Positions 35,680-48,399 of a DNA stretch of 64,000 nucleotides are shown here, in pieces (positions within the stretch are counted from its first letter, which is position 1; the number at the start of each line of letters is the position of its first letter). The translations under genes were made by a program, and so were the position numbers. The notes under the pieces are model-generated. The model had not been told where the DNA came from, ran no database searches, and was given only the letters and a program-made list of their open reading frames with translations. Source of the stretch: Isosphaeraceae bacterium EP7 (GTDB lineage: Bacteria; Planctomycetota; Planctomycetia; Isosphaerales; Isosphaeraceae). The stretch covers positions 1,561,174 to 1,625,173 of the forward strand of contig CP151667.1 in NCBI GenBank assembly GCA_038400315.1, read 5' to 3'.

Positions 35680-35790
35680 CCTTGAGGGAAGCCGATGCGA
35701 GTCGTCGCACTCATCGGGACGGGGGGCTCTTCGGAGTCGCTCGGACGGATGATGCGGGCGGACTCAGCTCCGGCCGGGGGGGTTAAAGCC

Positions 35791-35816
35791 CTTGGCTGGT
35801 GCGACCAAGTTTTTTT
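35791..35816 (+). terminator. Terminator-like hairpin inside the rRNA leader
   Basis: CTTGG (35791-35795) pairs with CCAAG (35805-35809) across a nine-base loop and is followed by seven T residues at 35810-35816. This is a weak intrinsic-terminator layout, 82 bases before 16S. It may be an attenuator that boxA antitermination overcomes, or a processing signal. Confidence 0.4.
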
Positions 35817-35897
35817 CCTCGACCCAGAGGAATGGTTCGGAGGAGGAGTGCGGGACGGGGATTTATTCCCGGACTACGCTTCTCTTATCTCGACCTC

Positions 35898-37420
<1,523 letters not shown>

Positions 37421-37985
37421 CTAAGGATGTCTCCAAGTTATCGGCACCGCCCGCAACCGCGGCGGCACGCGTCGGCTTCCCTCAGAGGTTCACACGCTGG
37501 ATCTGTCTTCTCGCTCGATCGATCACCGCGCGGATAGTCGCCGGCCGGGTTCGTCCCGTCCGGCGATTGTTCACTCGGATGGTTTGGGGATTCGGTCCCC
37601 CCCCCCTGCTTCACCGGGCGGGGGGCGTCGCCTGCACTTGACTGTGCGGACGTCGCCCTCCGGCCGGTGGCCGGGTCTCTCGGCGGCTTCGGCCGTCGGA
37701 GGGACACTCTTTGACAATCCGGTGTCAGTCACGCAAGAAGTTTCTAGGACGTGATACATCTCCGCCTCCGGCGGGCGTGGGCTTCGGCCCATGAGCCTCG
37801 GAGGGGCGACTTGCACGTTTCATCTCCACGAAAGTGGACCTTCGGAGCGATAGTGATAAGTCAGTCCTCGCCGTGAGGCGACGATTGACTTGCAGAGCAG
37901 AGAGAGGACCGCATCGGTCCGGATGAGCCAGGCTGGATCAAGGCCGAAAGGTCGTGGGTCCGACAGGGCGGGTTCGGGTCGGCGT
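37421..37985 (+). other. 16S-23S internal transcribed spacer without tRNA genes
   Basis: 565 bases with no tRNA cloverleaf; neither tRNA-Ile nor tRNA-Ala motifs are seen. It holds several GC-rich hairpins, a boxA element and the left arm of the 23S processing stem. No coding region is supported. Confidence 0.8.
37707..37838 (+). promoter_or_regulatory. 23S leader boxA plus hairpin
   Basis: CTCTTTGACAAT at 37707-37718 repeats the 16S leader boxA almost exactly. A TCCAC-GAAA-GTGGA hairpin (GNRA-type loop) at 37825-37838 is followed by CCTT, like the hairpin of the 16S leader. boxA sits 268 bases before 23S; the 16S boxA is 254 bases before 16S. Confidence 0.6.

Positions 37986-37992
<7 letters not shown>
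37967..37992 (+). other. Left arm of the 23S precursor processing stem
   Basis: These 26 bases can pair with 40794-40819 with only two mismatches and two wobbles, so they enclose the whole 23S rRNA. This is a typical RNase III substrate. The inner end coincides with the GGTCAAG/CTTGACC ends of mature 23S. Confidence 0.65.
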
Positions 37993-40793
<2,801 letters not shown>

Positions 40794-40800
<7 letters not shown>

Positions 40801-40819
40801 ACCCCGACTCGGCCCCGCC
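40794..40819 (+). other. Right arm of the 23S precursor processing stem
   Basis: Complementary to 37967-37992; see the left arm. Extends the 23S terminal helix by about 19 bases into the 23S-5S spacer, giving an RNase III-like processing site before the 5S gene. Confidence 0.6.
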
Positions 40820-41063
40820 CCCCAAGGCGGGCCACCCGAGACGAACAGGGTGTGTCCTCAACCTGCCGCGAGTGCCCGCACCCTCGACCTCCGTCGAGAT
40901 GCGGAATCACCGCTCCGGCCCATCTTTCGCCACGAGACGAGGCGTCCAACGACGCCCCTCGCGGACGATCGCATCCCGCCCGAAGATTCTGATCGCGTGA
41001 CTGACCGGATTGCCAGAGCAGCATCCACCGCGAACGTCGGGCCTGACCGCCCGCCGTCCGCTT

Positions 41064-41172
41064 TCCCGGCGACCATACTGGCGGGGCCACACCCGTTCCC
41101 ATCCCGAACACGGCCGTTAAGCCCGCCAGGCCCATGATAGTGCGCAAGCGCGAAAGTCGGTCATCGCCGGGA
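41064..41172 (+). rRNA. rrf: 5S ribosomal RNA
   Basis: A 109-base 5S rRNA. Helix I pairs TCCCGGCGA (41064-41072) with TCGCCGGGA (41164-41172). The conserved CCCATCCCGAACACGG core is at 41099-41114 and the TGATAGTGCG segment follows. It lies 263 bases after 23S and 16 bases before the operon terminator, so the rRNA genes are linked in the standard 16S-23S-5S order. Confidence 0.92.
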
Positions 41173-41187
41173 TCCCCCACTGACCCG

Positions 41188-41225
41188 ACGCCCCGCCGAT
41201 TCCCCCCACGGAATCGGCGGGGCGT
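41188..41225 (+). terminator. rRNA operon terminator hairpin
   Basis: A perfect 16-bp stem (41188-41203 with 41210-41225) with a six-base loop, 16 bases after 5S. It is very GC-rich in its lower part. The following TCGGCGTTTCG is only weakly U-rich, so Rho-independent function rests on the stem. Confidence 0.88.
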
Positions 41226-41868
41226 TCGGCGTTTCGAAAGATCGATCCGATCCGATGTAGCCATTTTGTTCTCTCAACGACGATCATCGAGCTTTTTTCT
41301 TCTCAGGTTTGATTTGGTCCCTTGGTCGACGTTTCGGTGGTGATTCATGGGGCAGGAGTCGAAACGGCGGCCAGCTTTGTTACTGATCAATGCCTGGCTG
41401 TCCACTGCCTCAATTGTCGTTTGATCTTGTCGCCTTGCCTATGTTTCCTCGTGATGTCCAATTGTTGTGGATGATCGTTCTGATGGACCAGGCGTCATCG
41501 AGTCCCAGCACCTTTTGATTTTCTTCGACCTGTCTCCGCTCCGCGTGTTCCCGCGTTACTGCTATTAAGTGGCTTGATTCCCTCGTAACGGTCACAGGAG
41601 CGGACCGCAATTTGATCTTGCGTGCTCTGCTCATCTTGCCGCGTCATTCCGATGAGTTTCGCCGAGATCGAGATGGCCCTGCCAGGGCTGAAGGGCGAGG
41701 TCGTCGTTGCTGACGCGCCAGGACTGCATCTCTCGGCTTGGATCGATCGCGGGGGCTCTCGCCGGAGGGATCTCGACTACATGGATCAAGGCCCTTCGGC
41801 TACGATCGCAGTCCGTCCCCCGGTCTCAGGAGGGAAGGGGGCCCGTCTCTCGAAGGAGCGATTTGACG
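41226..41868. other. 643-base region after the rRNA operon without a supported gene
   Basis: Lower GC than the coding DNA, with short T-rich runs (TTTTTTCTTCTC near 41293). Open frames here lack ribosome binding sites and codon bias. AAGGAG at 41852-41857 belongs to the next gene. Confidence 0.45.
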
Positions 41869-43242
41869 ATGCCCCGATCAAGGCGCAGGCGGCCCGGTCA
41901 AGGCGGGCCCGGCATCTCCGTCTCCTTCCTCGAAGGGCGGGCATTGCCCAGCGGCTCCGCATGGTCGATTGCGTTGCCGACCACGATGTCGGACGTTGGC
42001 CCCTCCGTCTCCTTCCTGGAAGGGCGGGCATTACCCAGCGGTCCTGTCTTTGCGATGGCCTCGACGACACCGATCAAGGTCGTTGGCCCCCTGAATGTGT
42101 CGATTGGGACATCCATGCCCTCCCCAGCCCTCGACCACACGTCCTGGACGTGGTCGCATTCGGGTGCTTCGAGGCTCACCCCCGGCGCAGGGCCCCAGTC
42201 GGCCGCGGGCATCCGTGCATGGGGGGGAGCATCGCCTGCGACTTCGGATGGCTCCGATCGTGGGCCGTCCGACTGGGTGATTCCGACATCGAACGGGCCG
42301 AGGGCGGTCACCGTCGGGTTTGTCCGTGGCGAAATGATGTCGCGCGAATTTCGGGCATTCGGTTCGGATTCGCCGGTGATTTTATCCATGTCTACTCAGA
42401 TCGACGGCGGCCCGACCTCGGCGACCAGCGTGGCTCCCGATGCCGATCATGGCCGCGACACGCCGCAGATTGACGACGGTGCGGAGCGTTCAGCTCCCGG
42501 CGGGCCCACCAACGACTTGTCGAGCTCGCCTCGCGGCTGGCATGCCGACGGACCTAAGCCGGCGATGTTTCCGGGGTATAAGGCGCTCGCACAGATTGCA
42601 GCAGGAGGTCATCCGGGGGCCTCGCGGATGATGGACCTTGCTTCGATGCCGGTGAGTTCAGGCCCGTCGGCGGCGCCGTTCGTCGCGGCCGACTCCGGCA
42701 TTGCCTCCGATTCGGCTTCGAATATGACTGGTTACGACCAGGGCACGTCGGTTGGCGCATTAAACTCACTGCCCACGGTCGAGGGAGTCGCCCGGGTGAT
42801 TTTCGGATCGAGCGAGGTCGATCTCGACACGGCCGAGCTTGCGGGGACGCCCCGAGGGACGAAGAGCCTTGAGCCGCCGGCTCGGAGGTCGATTGCGGCC
42901 GATTCCGTGACTGAGGCGGTCGACGCGTTGACGCTGCTCCCGGCCCCGCAGGCTGCGGACTTGCTGTCCGAGTTCTTGCCGACCTCGGGTGTGGCGTTGG
43001 TCAGGGCGGTCGACGATTTCCTCGCCTCGATCGACGAGCTGGCTCCCCCAGAGGAGCCCGGCGCTGGCCTGCCGATCCAGGTTCGCGAGCCGCTCGCGTG
43101 GCTCGCCTCGGGAGTGGCCGTCGAGGTCATTCGCCGGAGCCTCTCGAGGCGAGAGAAGGAGCAGGACGAGGAGACGAGGTCGCATCACGACCGGCCGAGC
43201 TGGCCGGGGGTGCCGAGGTTCCTGGGCTTGCCCGGTCGTTAA
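41869..43242 (+). CDS. Protein with duplicated LEGRALPSG motif, upstream of an ECF sigma factor
   Basis: A 457-residue protein. A basic N-terminus (MPRSRRRRPGQGGPG) precedes VSFLEGRALPSG, which repeats 29 residues later as VSFLEGRALPSG; this motif is the planctomycete LEPR-XLL type. The central part is low-complexity (Ser, Pro, Gly, Ala) with no fold I recognise. The C-terminal 130 residues are helical (DALTLLPAPQAADLLSEFLP, REPLAWLASGVAVEVIRRSL) and end in a charged tail. AAGGAG eleven bases before ATG 41869 supports the start. The ECF gene follows after 24 bases, so the protein may act as its surface-linked partner or anti-sigma factor; that is inference. Confidence 0.65.
   Translation: MPRSRRRRPGQGGPGISVSFLEGRALPSGSAWSIALPTTMSDVGPSVSFLEGRALPSGPVFAMASTTPIKVVGPLNVSIGTSMPSPALDHTSWTWSHSGASRLTPGAGPQSAAGIRAWGGASPATSDGSDRGPSDWVIPTSNGPRAVTVGFVRGEMMSREFRAFGSDSPVILSMSTQIDGGPTSATSVAPDADHGRDTPQIDDGAERSAPGGPTNDLSSSPRGWHADGPKPAMFPGYKALAQIAAGGHPGASRMMDLASMPVSSGPSAAPFVAADSGIASDSASNMTGYDQGTSVGALNSLPTVEGVARVIFGSSEVDLDTAELAGTPRGTKSLEPPARRSIAADSVTEAVDALTLLPAPQAADLLSEFLPTSGVALVRAVDDFLASIDELAPPEEPGAGLPIQVREPLAWLASGVAVEVIRRSLSRREKEQDEETRSHHDRPSWPGVPRFLGLPGR
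41916..42041 (+). repeat. Tandem 39-bp direct repeat encoding the LEGRALPSG motif twice
   Basis: Copies at 41916-41954 and 42003-42041 differ at two bases, both silent or conservative (Leu codon CTC/CTG and Leu codon TTG/TTA). The 87-base offset is exactly 29 codons, so the reading frame and the motif spacing are kept. This points to a fairly recent in-frame duplication. Confidence 0.85.
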
Positions 43243-43266
43243 CTCCTCGGGGAAAGGGAGCCGCCG

Positions 43267-43851
43267 ATGCATGACGTTCAACTGGACGAGCTCATCCAAC
43301 GCCTCAACGAGGGCGACCACGCCGCCGCCGAGCAGGTCTTCATCGAGTATGAGCCATACCTGCGGATGGCCGTGCGCCGGCAATTGACCGGGGCGCTGCG
43401 TGCCAAGCTGGACTCGATGGACATCGTGCAGACGGTCTGGGCCGACGTGCTCAAGGGGTTCAAGGAATCGGGGTGGCGGTTCGCCGACCGCGGCCAGCTC
43501 CGCTCATTCTTGACGACCCTGGCGCGGCACCGCCTGATCGACCGCCGCCGCCACTACCGCAGGTCGATGGAGAGCGAGCGGCCCATGGGCGACGCCGACC
43601 CGGGGGACTTCCCGGCGTCGGGCCAGCCCCGTCCGAGCGAGGAGGCGCAGGGGATGGAGCTCTGGCGCCAGATGCTGGGACTCTGCCCGCCGCAGCATCG
43701 TGCGCTCCTGGAGCTGAAGCGCCAGGGGTTGCCGCTCGCGGAGATCGCCGCCCGCGTCGGCCTCCACGAGGGGAGTGTGAGGCGGATCCTGTATGAACTC
43801 GCCCGCAAGCTCGCCGAGGTCCGCGAGCGCGAGCTTGCCGAGGCGGAATGA
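43267..43851 (+). CDS. ECF-type RNA polymerase sigma factor
   Basis: A 194-residue sigma factor with region 2 (LDSMDIVQTVWADVLKGF, then FADRGQLRSFLTTLARHRLIDRRR) and region 4 (MLGLCPPQHRALLELKRQGLPLAEIAARVGLHEGSVRRIL). The DSMDIVQTVW segment is typical of the planctomycete-expanded ECF groups. A short C-terminal extension (LARKLAEVRERELAEAE) follows region 4. GGGAG eight bases before the ATG is a good ribosome binding site. It follows the LEGRALPSG gene by 24 bases and precedes the kinase gene region, suggesting surface-signal-to-transcription coupling. Confidence 0.9.
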   Translation: MHDVQLDELIQRLNEGDHAAAEQVFIEYEPYLRMAVRRQLTGALRAKLDSMDIVQTVWADVLKGFKESGWRFADRGQLRSFLTTLARHRLIDRRRHYRRSMESERPMGDADPGDFPASGQPRPSEEAQGMELWRQMLGLCPPQHRALLELKRQGLPLAEIAARVGLHEGSVRRILYELARKLAEVRERELAEAE

Positions 43852-43979
43852 GTTCGGATTCGCTGCGAGCGACTCGCGGTCGGCAACGATCGCGTTGAGG
43901 TGAGTTGAAGACTCGGCGTCAGGGAGCGAACTCCGATTGCCGAGGCATTCTCAGCTCGAAACGCTCCAGAGAGCCAGCG

Positions 43980-44573
43980 GTGATCGACCCACACGGAGCC
44001 TCGAATCAGGCGACCGATCCGGCCCGAGCCTGGCGATTCAATCTGGGGGATGGGATCGTCTCGATCGGCGCGATCGCTGCGTGCCTGGGGCTCGCGCGGG
44101 TGTTCGTCCCCTGGATTCGACTCGGATTCCGAGGGCTCCCCTTCGAATCGATCTCGGGTGTCTCGGGCTGGTGGACTTACGTTCTGAATCACCCGAAAGT
44201 TGCCGGGGGATTTGCACTCTACGCAAGTGTGGTGTCGATCGCCTTCCTGATGATCTGGTCGATCGCTTATGTCATGATGTGCATGCGCAGGCCCGGGCCC
44301 GGCTTCGTGGAATCGGTATCCGAGTCCGGGATGGTCGCGATCGGGGCATTGTTCGCGGCGTTCGCCTTTGCCTTCGTGCTGGGCAACCTCTGGGCACCCG
44401 GATTACTGCTGTGGGTGGTGCTCTCCGCGGCGATACCGACGGCCTGGGCGACCCTGGTCCTGACCGGCTGCTGGGAGTCCAGGCCCGATTGGATCCATCG
44501 GTTCGGCCGGATGATTGGATTCCTCTGGTGCCTGATGATTCCGCTTTATAGCTTGCTCATTTTGATTCAGTAG
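43980..44573 (+). CDS. Five-helix membrane protein, function unknown
   Basis: A 197-residue hydrophobic protein with about five transmembrane helices (GIVSIGAIAACLGLARVFV; YASVVSIAFLMIWSIAYVMM; GMVAIGALFAAFAFAFVLG; LLLWVVLSAAIPTAWATLVL; GFLWCLMIPLYSLLILI). I do not recognise the family. No ATG starts the frame; GTG 43980 preceded by AGAGAG is chosen, with TTG 43905 as alternative. It lies between the ECF sigma factor and the kinase gene on the same strand, so it may belong to their signalling group. Confidence 0.6.
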   Translation: MIDPHGASNQATDPARAWRFNLGDGIVSIGAIAACLGLARVFVPWIRLGFRGLPFESISGVSGWWTYVLNHPKVAGGFALYASVVSIAFLMIWSIAYVMMCMRRPGPGFVESVSESGMVAIGALFAAFAFAFVLGNLWAPGLLLWVVLSAAIPTAWATLVLTGCWESRPDWIHRFGRMIGFLWCLMIPLYSLLILIQ

Positions 44574-44704
44574 GCTTCGACCAACCCGAGGAAATCGGCG
44601 GACCGATGATTGCACGTCCGACTGCTTCCTCACGGGACATGACCACGTCGATGCCGTAGAATAGGTCCTCCCTGCCTTGCTGGCGACCGCGGCGGAGCCC
44701 GCCC

Positions 44705-47245
44705 ATGGATGCACACGGATCGACGCCCGAGATGCGACCGACGACCGACCCGGTGGTGCGCTCGGACGGGGTCGATGACTGGATCGACGAGCAGGTCGAG
44801 CAACTGGCCGATGCCTGGGCCCGCGGGCAGCGGGTGACGGCCGCGGAGCTGCTCGCGCAGAAGCCGGGGGTGGCCGACGAGGACGCGCTGCGACTGGTCT
44901 TCGAGGAAGTTTCGCTCAGGCGCGATGCGGGAGGGGGGGGTGAGACCAGCCAGGTGGTCGCGCGGCATCCCCGTCTGCGATCGAAGCTGGAGGCGCTGCT
45001 GGCCTGCGACCGCCTGATGCGGCCCGAGGCGCCGGTCGGCTTCCCCGAGTTGGGGGAGACTCTGGGCGACTTCCAGCTGCTGGAGGAGCTGGGACGGGGC
45101 CGGTCGGGGCGGACGTTCCTGGCGGTGCAGGTCTCGCTGGCCGACCGGCCGGTGGTGCTCAAGGTGATGGCGCTCGACGAGGAAGAATACCTCAGCCTGG
45201 CGCGGCTCCAGCATACGCACATCGTCCCGCTCTACTCGATCCTCGCCGACGAGGACCGGGGGCTCATGGCCCTTTGCATGCCCTACCTGGGCGGGGCGAA
45301 TTTTTCCCAGATTCTGGCCGCACTGGGAGACATCCCTCCCGAGCGACGCACGTCCGCGGACTTGCTCCGGGTGCTGAACGGCTTCCCGGCGTCGCCCACT
45401 CAGCTGGAGGCCGGGCCCGGGCCGTATCGCGATGCGCTGGGGCGTGCGACGTATGTTCAGGCGATTTGCTGGATGATTTCGTGCCTGGCCGATGCGTTGC
45501 AGTATGCCCATCAGCGCGGGCTGGTGCACATGGACGTCAAGCCATCGAACGTCCTGATCGCGGCCGACGGCCAGCCGATGCTCCTGGATTTCCACCTCGC
45601 TCGCGGGCCCGTGCTGCGGGGCGAGGACCGGCCTGCGCGGCTTGGAGGCACGCCGGGATGGATGTCCCCCGAGCAGCGTGCGGCGATGCGACAGATCAGC
45701 GAGGGGCGGGCGGTCGCCGCCGAGGTCGACGGTCGCTCGGACATCTATTCGTTGGGGCTCTTGATGCACGAGGCCCTGGCGGGCCCCTGCGACCCCGACT
45801 CGCCGTCTCGTCGGTCCCGGCTCGACCGAGTAAATCGGACGGTCAGCGTCGGGCTTGCCGATCTCGTGGAGCGTTGCATCCAGGCGGATCCCGCGAGGCG
45901 CTACCCCACCGCGGGCGAGCTGGCCGATGACCTGCGGAGGCACTACGATGACCTCCCCCTGAAGGGGGTCGTCAACCGGAGCCACGCCGAGCGACTGGCC
46001 AAGTGGCGCAAACGCCATCCCCATGCGTTGACGCGAGGCCTGGCGCGGATGTCCATCGTCCTGGCCATCGCGATCGTCGGCCTGGCCGCCTGGCTGGTCT
46101 ACCTCCAGCGCCTCCGGGAGGTCGACGCCTCTCTCGAAGACGCGCGGAACTATCAGGCCAGGGGGGCCTACGACGACGCTCGGCGCGCGGCGAGTCGCGG
46201 CCTGACGCTTGCCTTGAAGACCCCGGGCCTGGGGGCAGTGGTCAAGGCGCTGGAGACGCAGCACCGCCTGGCCCTGCGCAGCCGCAAGGCCGTCGAGTTG
46301 CACCGACTCGCCGACCTGATCCGCTTTCGCTACGGGGTTGATCCGGCGTCGGGAGTCGAGGCCCATAAGCTCGTGGATCTCGGGCGAGCTCTCTGGTCGG
46401 ACAAACGCCTGATCAAGCCCCCGCCAGGTCTGGCCCTGGCCCCCGAGGTCGAGCATGAGCTTGGCCTGGACCTGCTGGAACTGGCGGTGGTCTGGGCCGA
46501 CCTCCGGGTGCGGATTGCCCCCGACTCCGAGGTCGGACAGGCGAGGCTCGATGCCCTGAAGGTCCTGGACGAAGCAGAGGCCACCTTCGGGTCGAGTCCG
46601 TCGCTGCGCCGCGAGCGCGCCGTCCATGTGCTGGCGCTCGGGCTGAGGGACGTCGTTCCGGGGGCGGATTTGCCGGCGAAGACGCCCTGGGAACACTACG
46701 ACCTGGGCCGCTCACTGCTGCGGGCCGGCCAGTTCGCCGATGCCGCCGCCGAATTCCGGGCCACCATCGACGAGAGGCCTCAGGACCTCTGGCCCAACTT
46801 CTATCAAGGGCTCTGCGCCTACCGCCTCGGTCAGCACGCCGACGCCCTGGCCGCCTTCCGCGCCTGCGTGACCCTCTCGCCCCGCTCGGCCGAGTGCCTC
46901 TTCAACCGGGGGCTGGCCAACGCCGCTCTGGGCCGGGTGGATGAGGCGAGGGCCGATTATACGAGGGCCCTGACGATCGACCCCACGCTCGCGCGGGCCG
47001 CCCTGAACCGGGGGATCCTCGCGTATGAGTCTGGCCAGCCCGGGCGGGCCCTCGATGACTATCGACGGGCCCTCGAAGCCAGTCCCGAGGGGCAGCTCGC
47101 GGGTCAGATCTCGTTCAACCAGGCCTTGGCCCACCTCGCGCTCGGCGATCGGCCCGCCGCGCAACACGCTGCAAACCAGGCGCTGAGACTTGGCCACGCC
47201 GAGGCCAGGACTCTCGTGGAGACCCTTGGCCCTGTGATTCCCTGA
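44705..47245 (+). CDS. Ser/Thr protein kinase with transmembrane helix and TPR tail
   Basis: An 846-residue membrane kinase. Residues 1-115 are a helical N-terminal segment. The kinase domain (about 120-420) has GRGRSGRTF as glycine loop, VVLKVM with the ATP-binding Lys, HMDVKPSNVL as catalytic loop and LLDFHLARG where DFG is expected, then SPEQ and DIYSLGLLMHEAL. One helix (about 449-468, MSIVLAIAIVGLAAWLVYLQ) crosses the membrane and the exterior part ends in TPR repeats (about 655-840; FNRGLANAALGRVDEARADYTRAL). Such kinases are expanded in planctomycetes. The catalytic Asp and Asn are kept, but the HRD Arg and DFG Gly are replaced. Confidence 0.88.
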   Translation: MDAHGSTPEMRPTTDPVVRSDGVDDWIDEQVEQLADAWARGQRVTAAELLAQKPGVADEDALRLVFEEVSLRRDAGGGGETSQVVARHPRLRSKLEALLACDRLMRPEAPVGFPELGETLGDFQLLEELGRGRSGRTFLAVQVSLADRPVVLKVMALDEEEYLSLARLQHTHIVPLYSILADEDRGLMALCMPYLGGANFSQILAALGDIPPERRTSADLLRVLNGFPASPTQLEAGPGPYRDALGRATYVQAICWMISCLADALQYAHQRGLVHMDVKPSNVLIAADGQPMLLDFHLARGPVLRGEDRPARLGGTPGWMSPEQRAAMRQISEGRAVAAEVDGRSDIYSLGLLMHEALAGPCDPDSPSRRSRLDRVNRTVSVGLADLVERCIQADPARRYPTAGELADDLRRHYDDLPLKGVVNRSHAERLAKWRKRHPHALTRGLARMSIVLAIAIVGLAAWLVYLQRLREVDASLEDARNYQARGAYDDARRAASRGLTLALKTPGLGAVVKALETQHRLALRSRKAVELHRLADLIRFRYGVDPASGVEAHKLVDLGRALWSDKRLIKPPPGLALAPEVEHELGLDLLELAVVWADLRVRIAPDSEVGQARLDALKVLDEAEATFGSSPSLRRERAVHVLALGLRDVVPGADLPAKTPWEHYDLGRSLLRAGQFADAAAEFRATIDERPQDLWPNFYQGLCAYRLGQHADALAAFRACVTLSPRSAECLFNRGLANAALGRVDEARADYTRALTIDPTLARAALNRGILAYESGQPGRALDDYRRALEASPEGQLAGQISFNQALAHLALGDRPAAQHAANQALRLGHAEARTLVETLGPVIP

Positions 47246-47324
47246 ACTGTCTCGACTGGGGTGATTCGATCGATCTTGGAGGCGAGTCGATCCATCACTC
47301 CGTACTTGGTCCGATCCGCTTATG

Positions 47325-48155
47325 TTACGAGAATTCCTGGATCACCCTTGCGACGGACGGAGTGTGCGGGGCGGGGGGGAGCTCGTCGGCGGGCTGGACC
47401 AGGGGTCGGGCCATCTTCAACTCATCGAGGATCGTCCCCTGGAGGGTACGCTCGATGTCGAGGAGGCGGCGGGCGACGTAGGCTCCGTCGAGGACCCGGT
47501 GGTCGTAGATGAGCTTGACGACGACCTGGCCGGAGTCGGCGATGGGGCCGAAGGTGAGGGTGGTCGTCAGGGGTGAGATCGGGTGGAGGGACTCTGCGCC
47601 CAGGGCCCCGTAGCTGGTCAGGCCGAAGGTGCCGAACCGCTTGGCCCGCTTGTAGCCCGAGACGTGCAGGGTGCTCCACCAGAGGGTCCGGCGGATGGGC
47701 GTGGGCACCCGGCTTAGGCGCAGGGCCTGGCGGAAGATGCCCACCTCTTCGAGGGGCTGCTTCTTGTACCAGTTGAGCGCGGCGTGGAGCTGCGCCAGGG
47801 ACTGGCACTCGGGGGCCCGGAAGAGGCCGACGAAGATTCCTTCCTCGCCGCCGTGGACCCGCTCAAGGGCGAGGGCGCAGGAGGTCTGCGGGTGCTCGTA
47901 CAGGCGAGTCCAGGGGAAGTTGAGCAGCGCCCGTCGCAGCGGCGGCTCGCCGGCGCAGACGAGGGCGTAGGCCTTCATGAACAGGACCGCCCACGAGGGC
48001 CGCGATGGGTGCGACTCGCGGGGGCCGAACAAGGCCCCGACATTCATGGTCCGGCTCACCGGGATGCTGGGAACCCGGTGCGCGAAATGGACCAGGTCGA
48101 TGATGAAGCGGCGTGGACCGGTGATCGGCACCGATCCCCCCTTCGGCTCGTGCAT
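47325..48155 (-). CDS. Stand-alone 2-oxoacid-dehydrogenase E2-type acyltransferase domain
   Basis: A 276-residue protein homologous in pattern to the catalytic domain of dihydrolipoyl acyltransferases and chloramphenicol acetyltransferase. The N-terminal FIIDLVHFAHRVPSIPVSRTM resembles the domain entry, and VVVKLIYDHRVLDGAYVARRL contains the DHRxxDG active-site motif. It has no lipoyl or subunit-binding domain and no dehydrogenase neighbours, so a role outside pyruvate-type complexes is likely. ATG 48155 was chosen because the frame upstream is GC shadow. Its promoter region is shared with the divergent comB gene. The acyl acceptor is not known. Confidence 0.75.
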   Translation of the reverse strand: MHEPKGGSVPITGPRRFIIDLVHFAHRVPSIPVSRTMNVGALFGPRESHPSRPSWAVLFMKAYALVCAGEPPLRRALLNFPWTRLYEHPQTSCALALERVHGGEEGIFVGLFRAPECQSLAQLHAALNWYKKQPLEEVGIFRQALRLSRVPTPIRRTLWWSTLHVSGYKRAKRFGTFGLTSYGALGAESLHPISPLTTTLTFGPIADSGQVVVKLIYDHRVLDGAYVARRLLDIERTLQGTILDELKMARPLVQPADELPPAPHTPSVARVIQEFS

Positions 48156-48399
48156 CCTTGCACCTCGACCAGACGGAAACTTCACCAGCCCGCCGGAGCC
48201 CGTCCGTGGGACCGACGCCGGGTGTCGCACGGGGCGACCTGGCGAGAGCAAGGCTACTGCAAACCGGCCGGGGCGTGAAGCCGAAGGTTGGCACGAGGCC
48301 GATCCGGGGTCGGCCCTCCCCAAGTCGGGCGTCGGCATGCCATAATGGCCGACCCGGGTGCGACCGGGGGTCGAAGATTCCCGGTCCCGAGGCCGCTCG

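Noticed and set aside
37421-37985. tRNA-Ile or tRNA-Ala in the 16S-23S spacer
   Set aside because: No acceptor stem, anticodon loop or T-loop motif in order was found.
41622-42473. Overlapping plus-strand frame in front of the LEGRALPSG gene
   Set aside because: Out of frame with the motif duplication and without a ribosome binding site; the 41869 frame has both.
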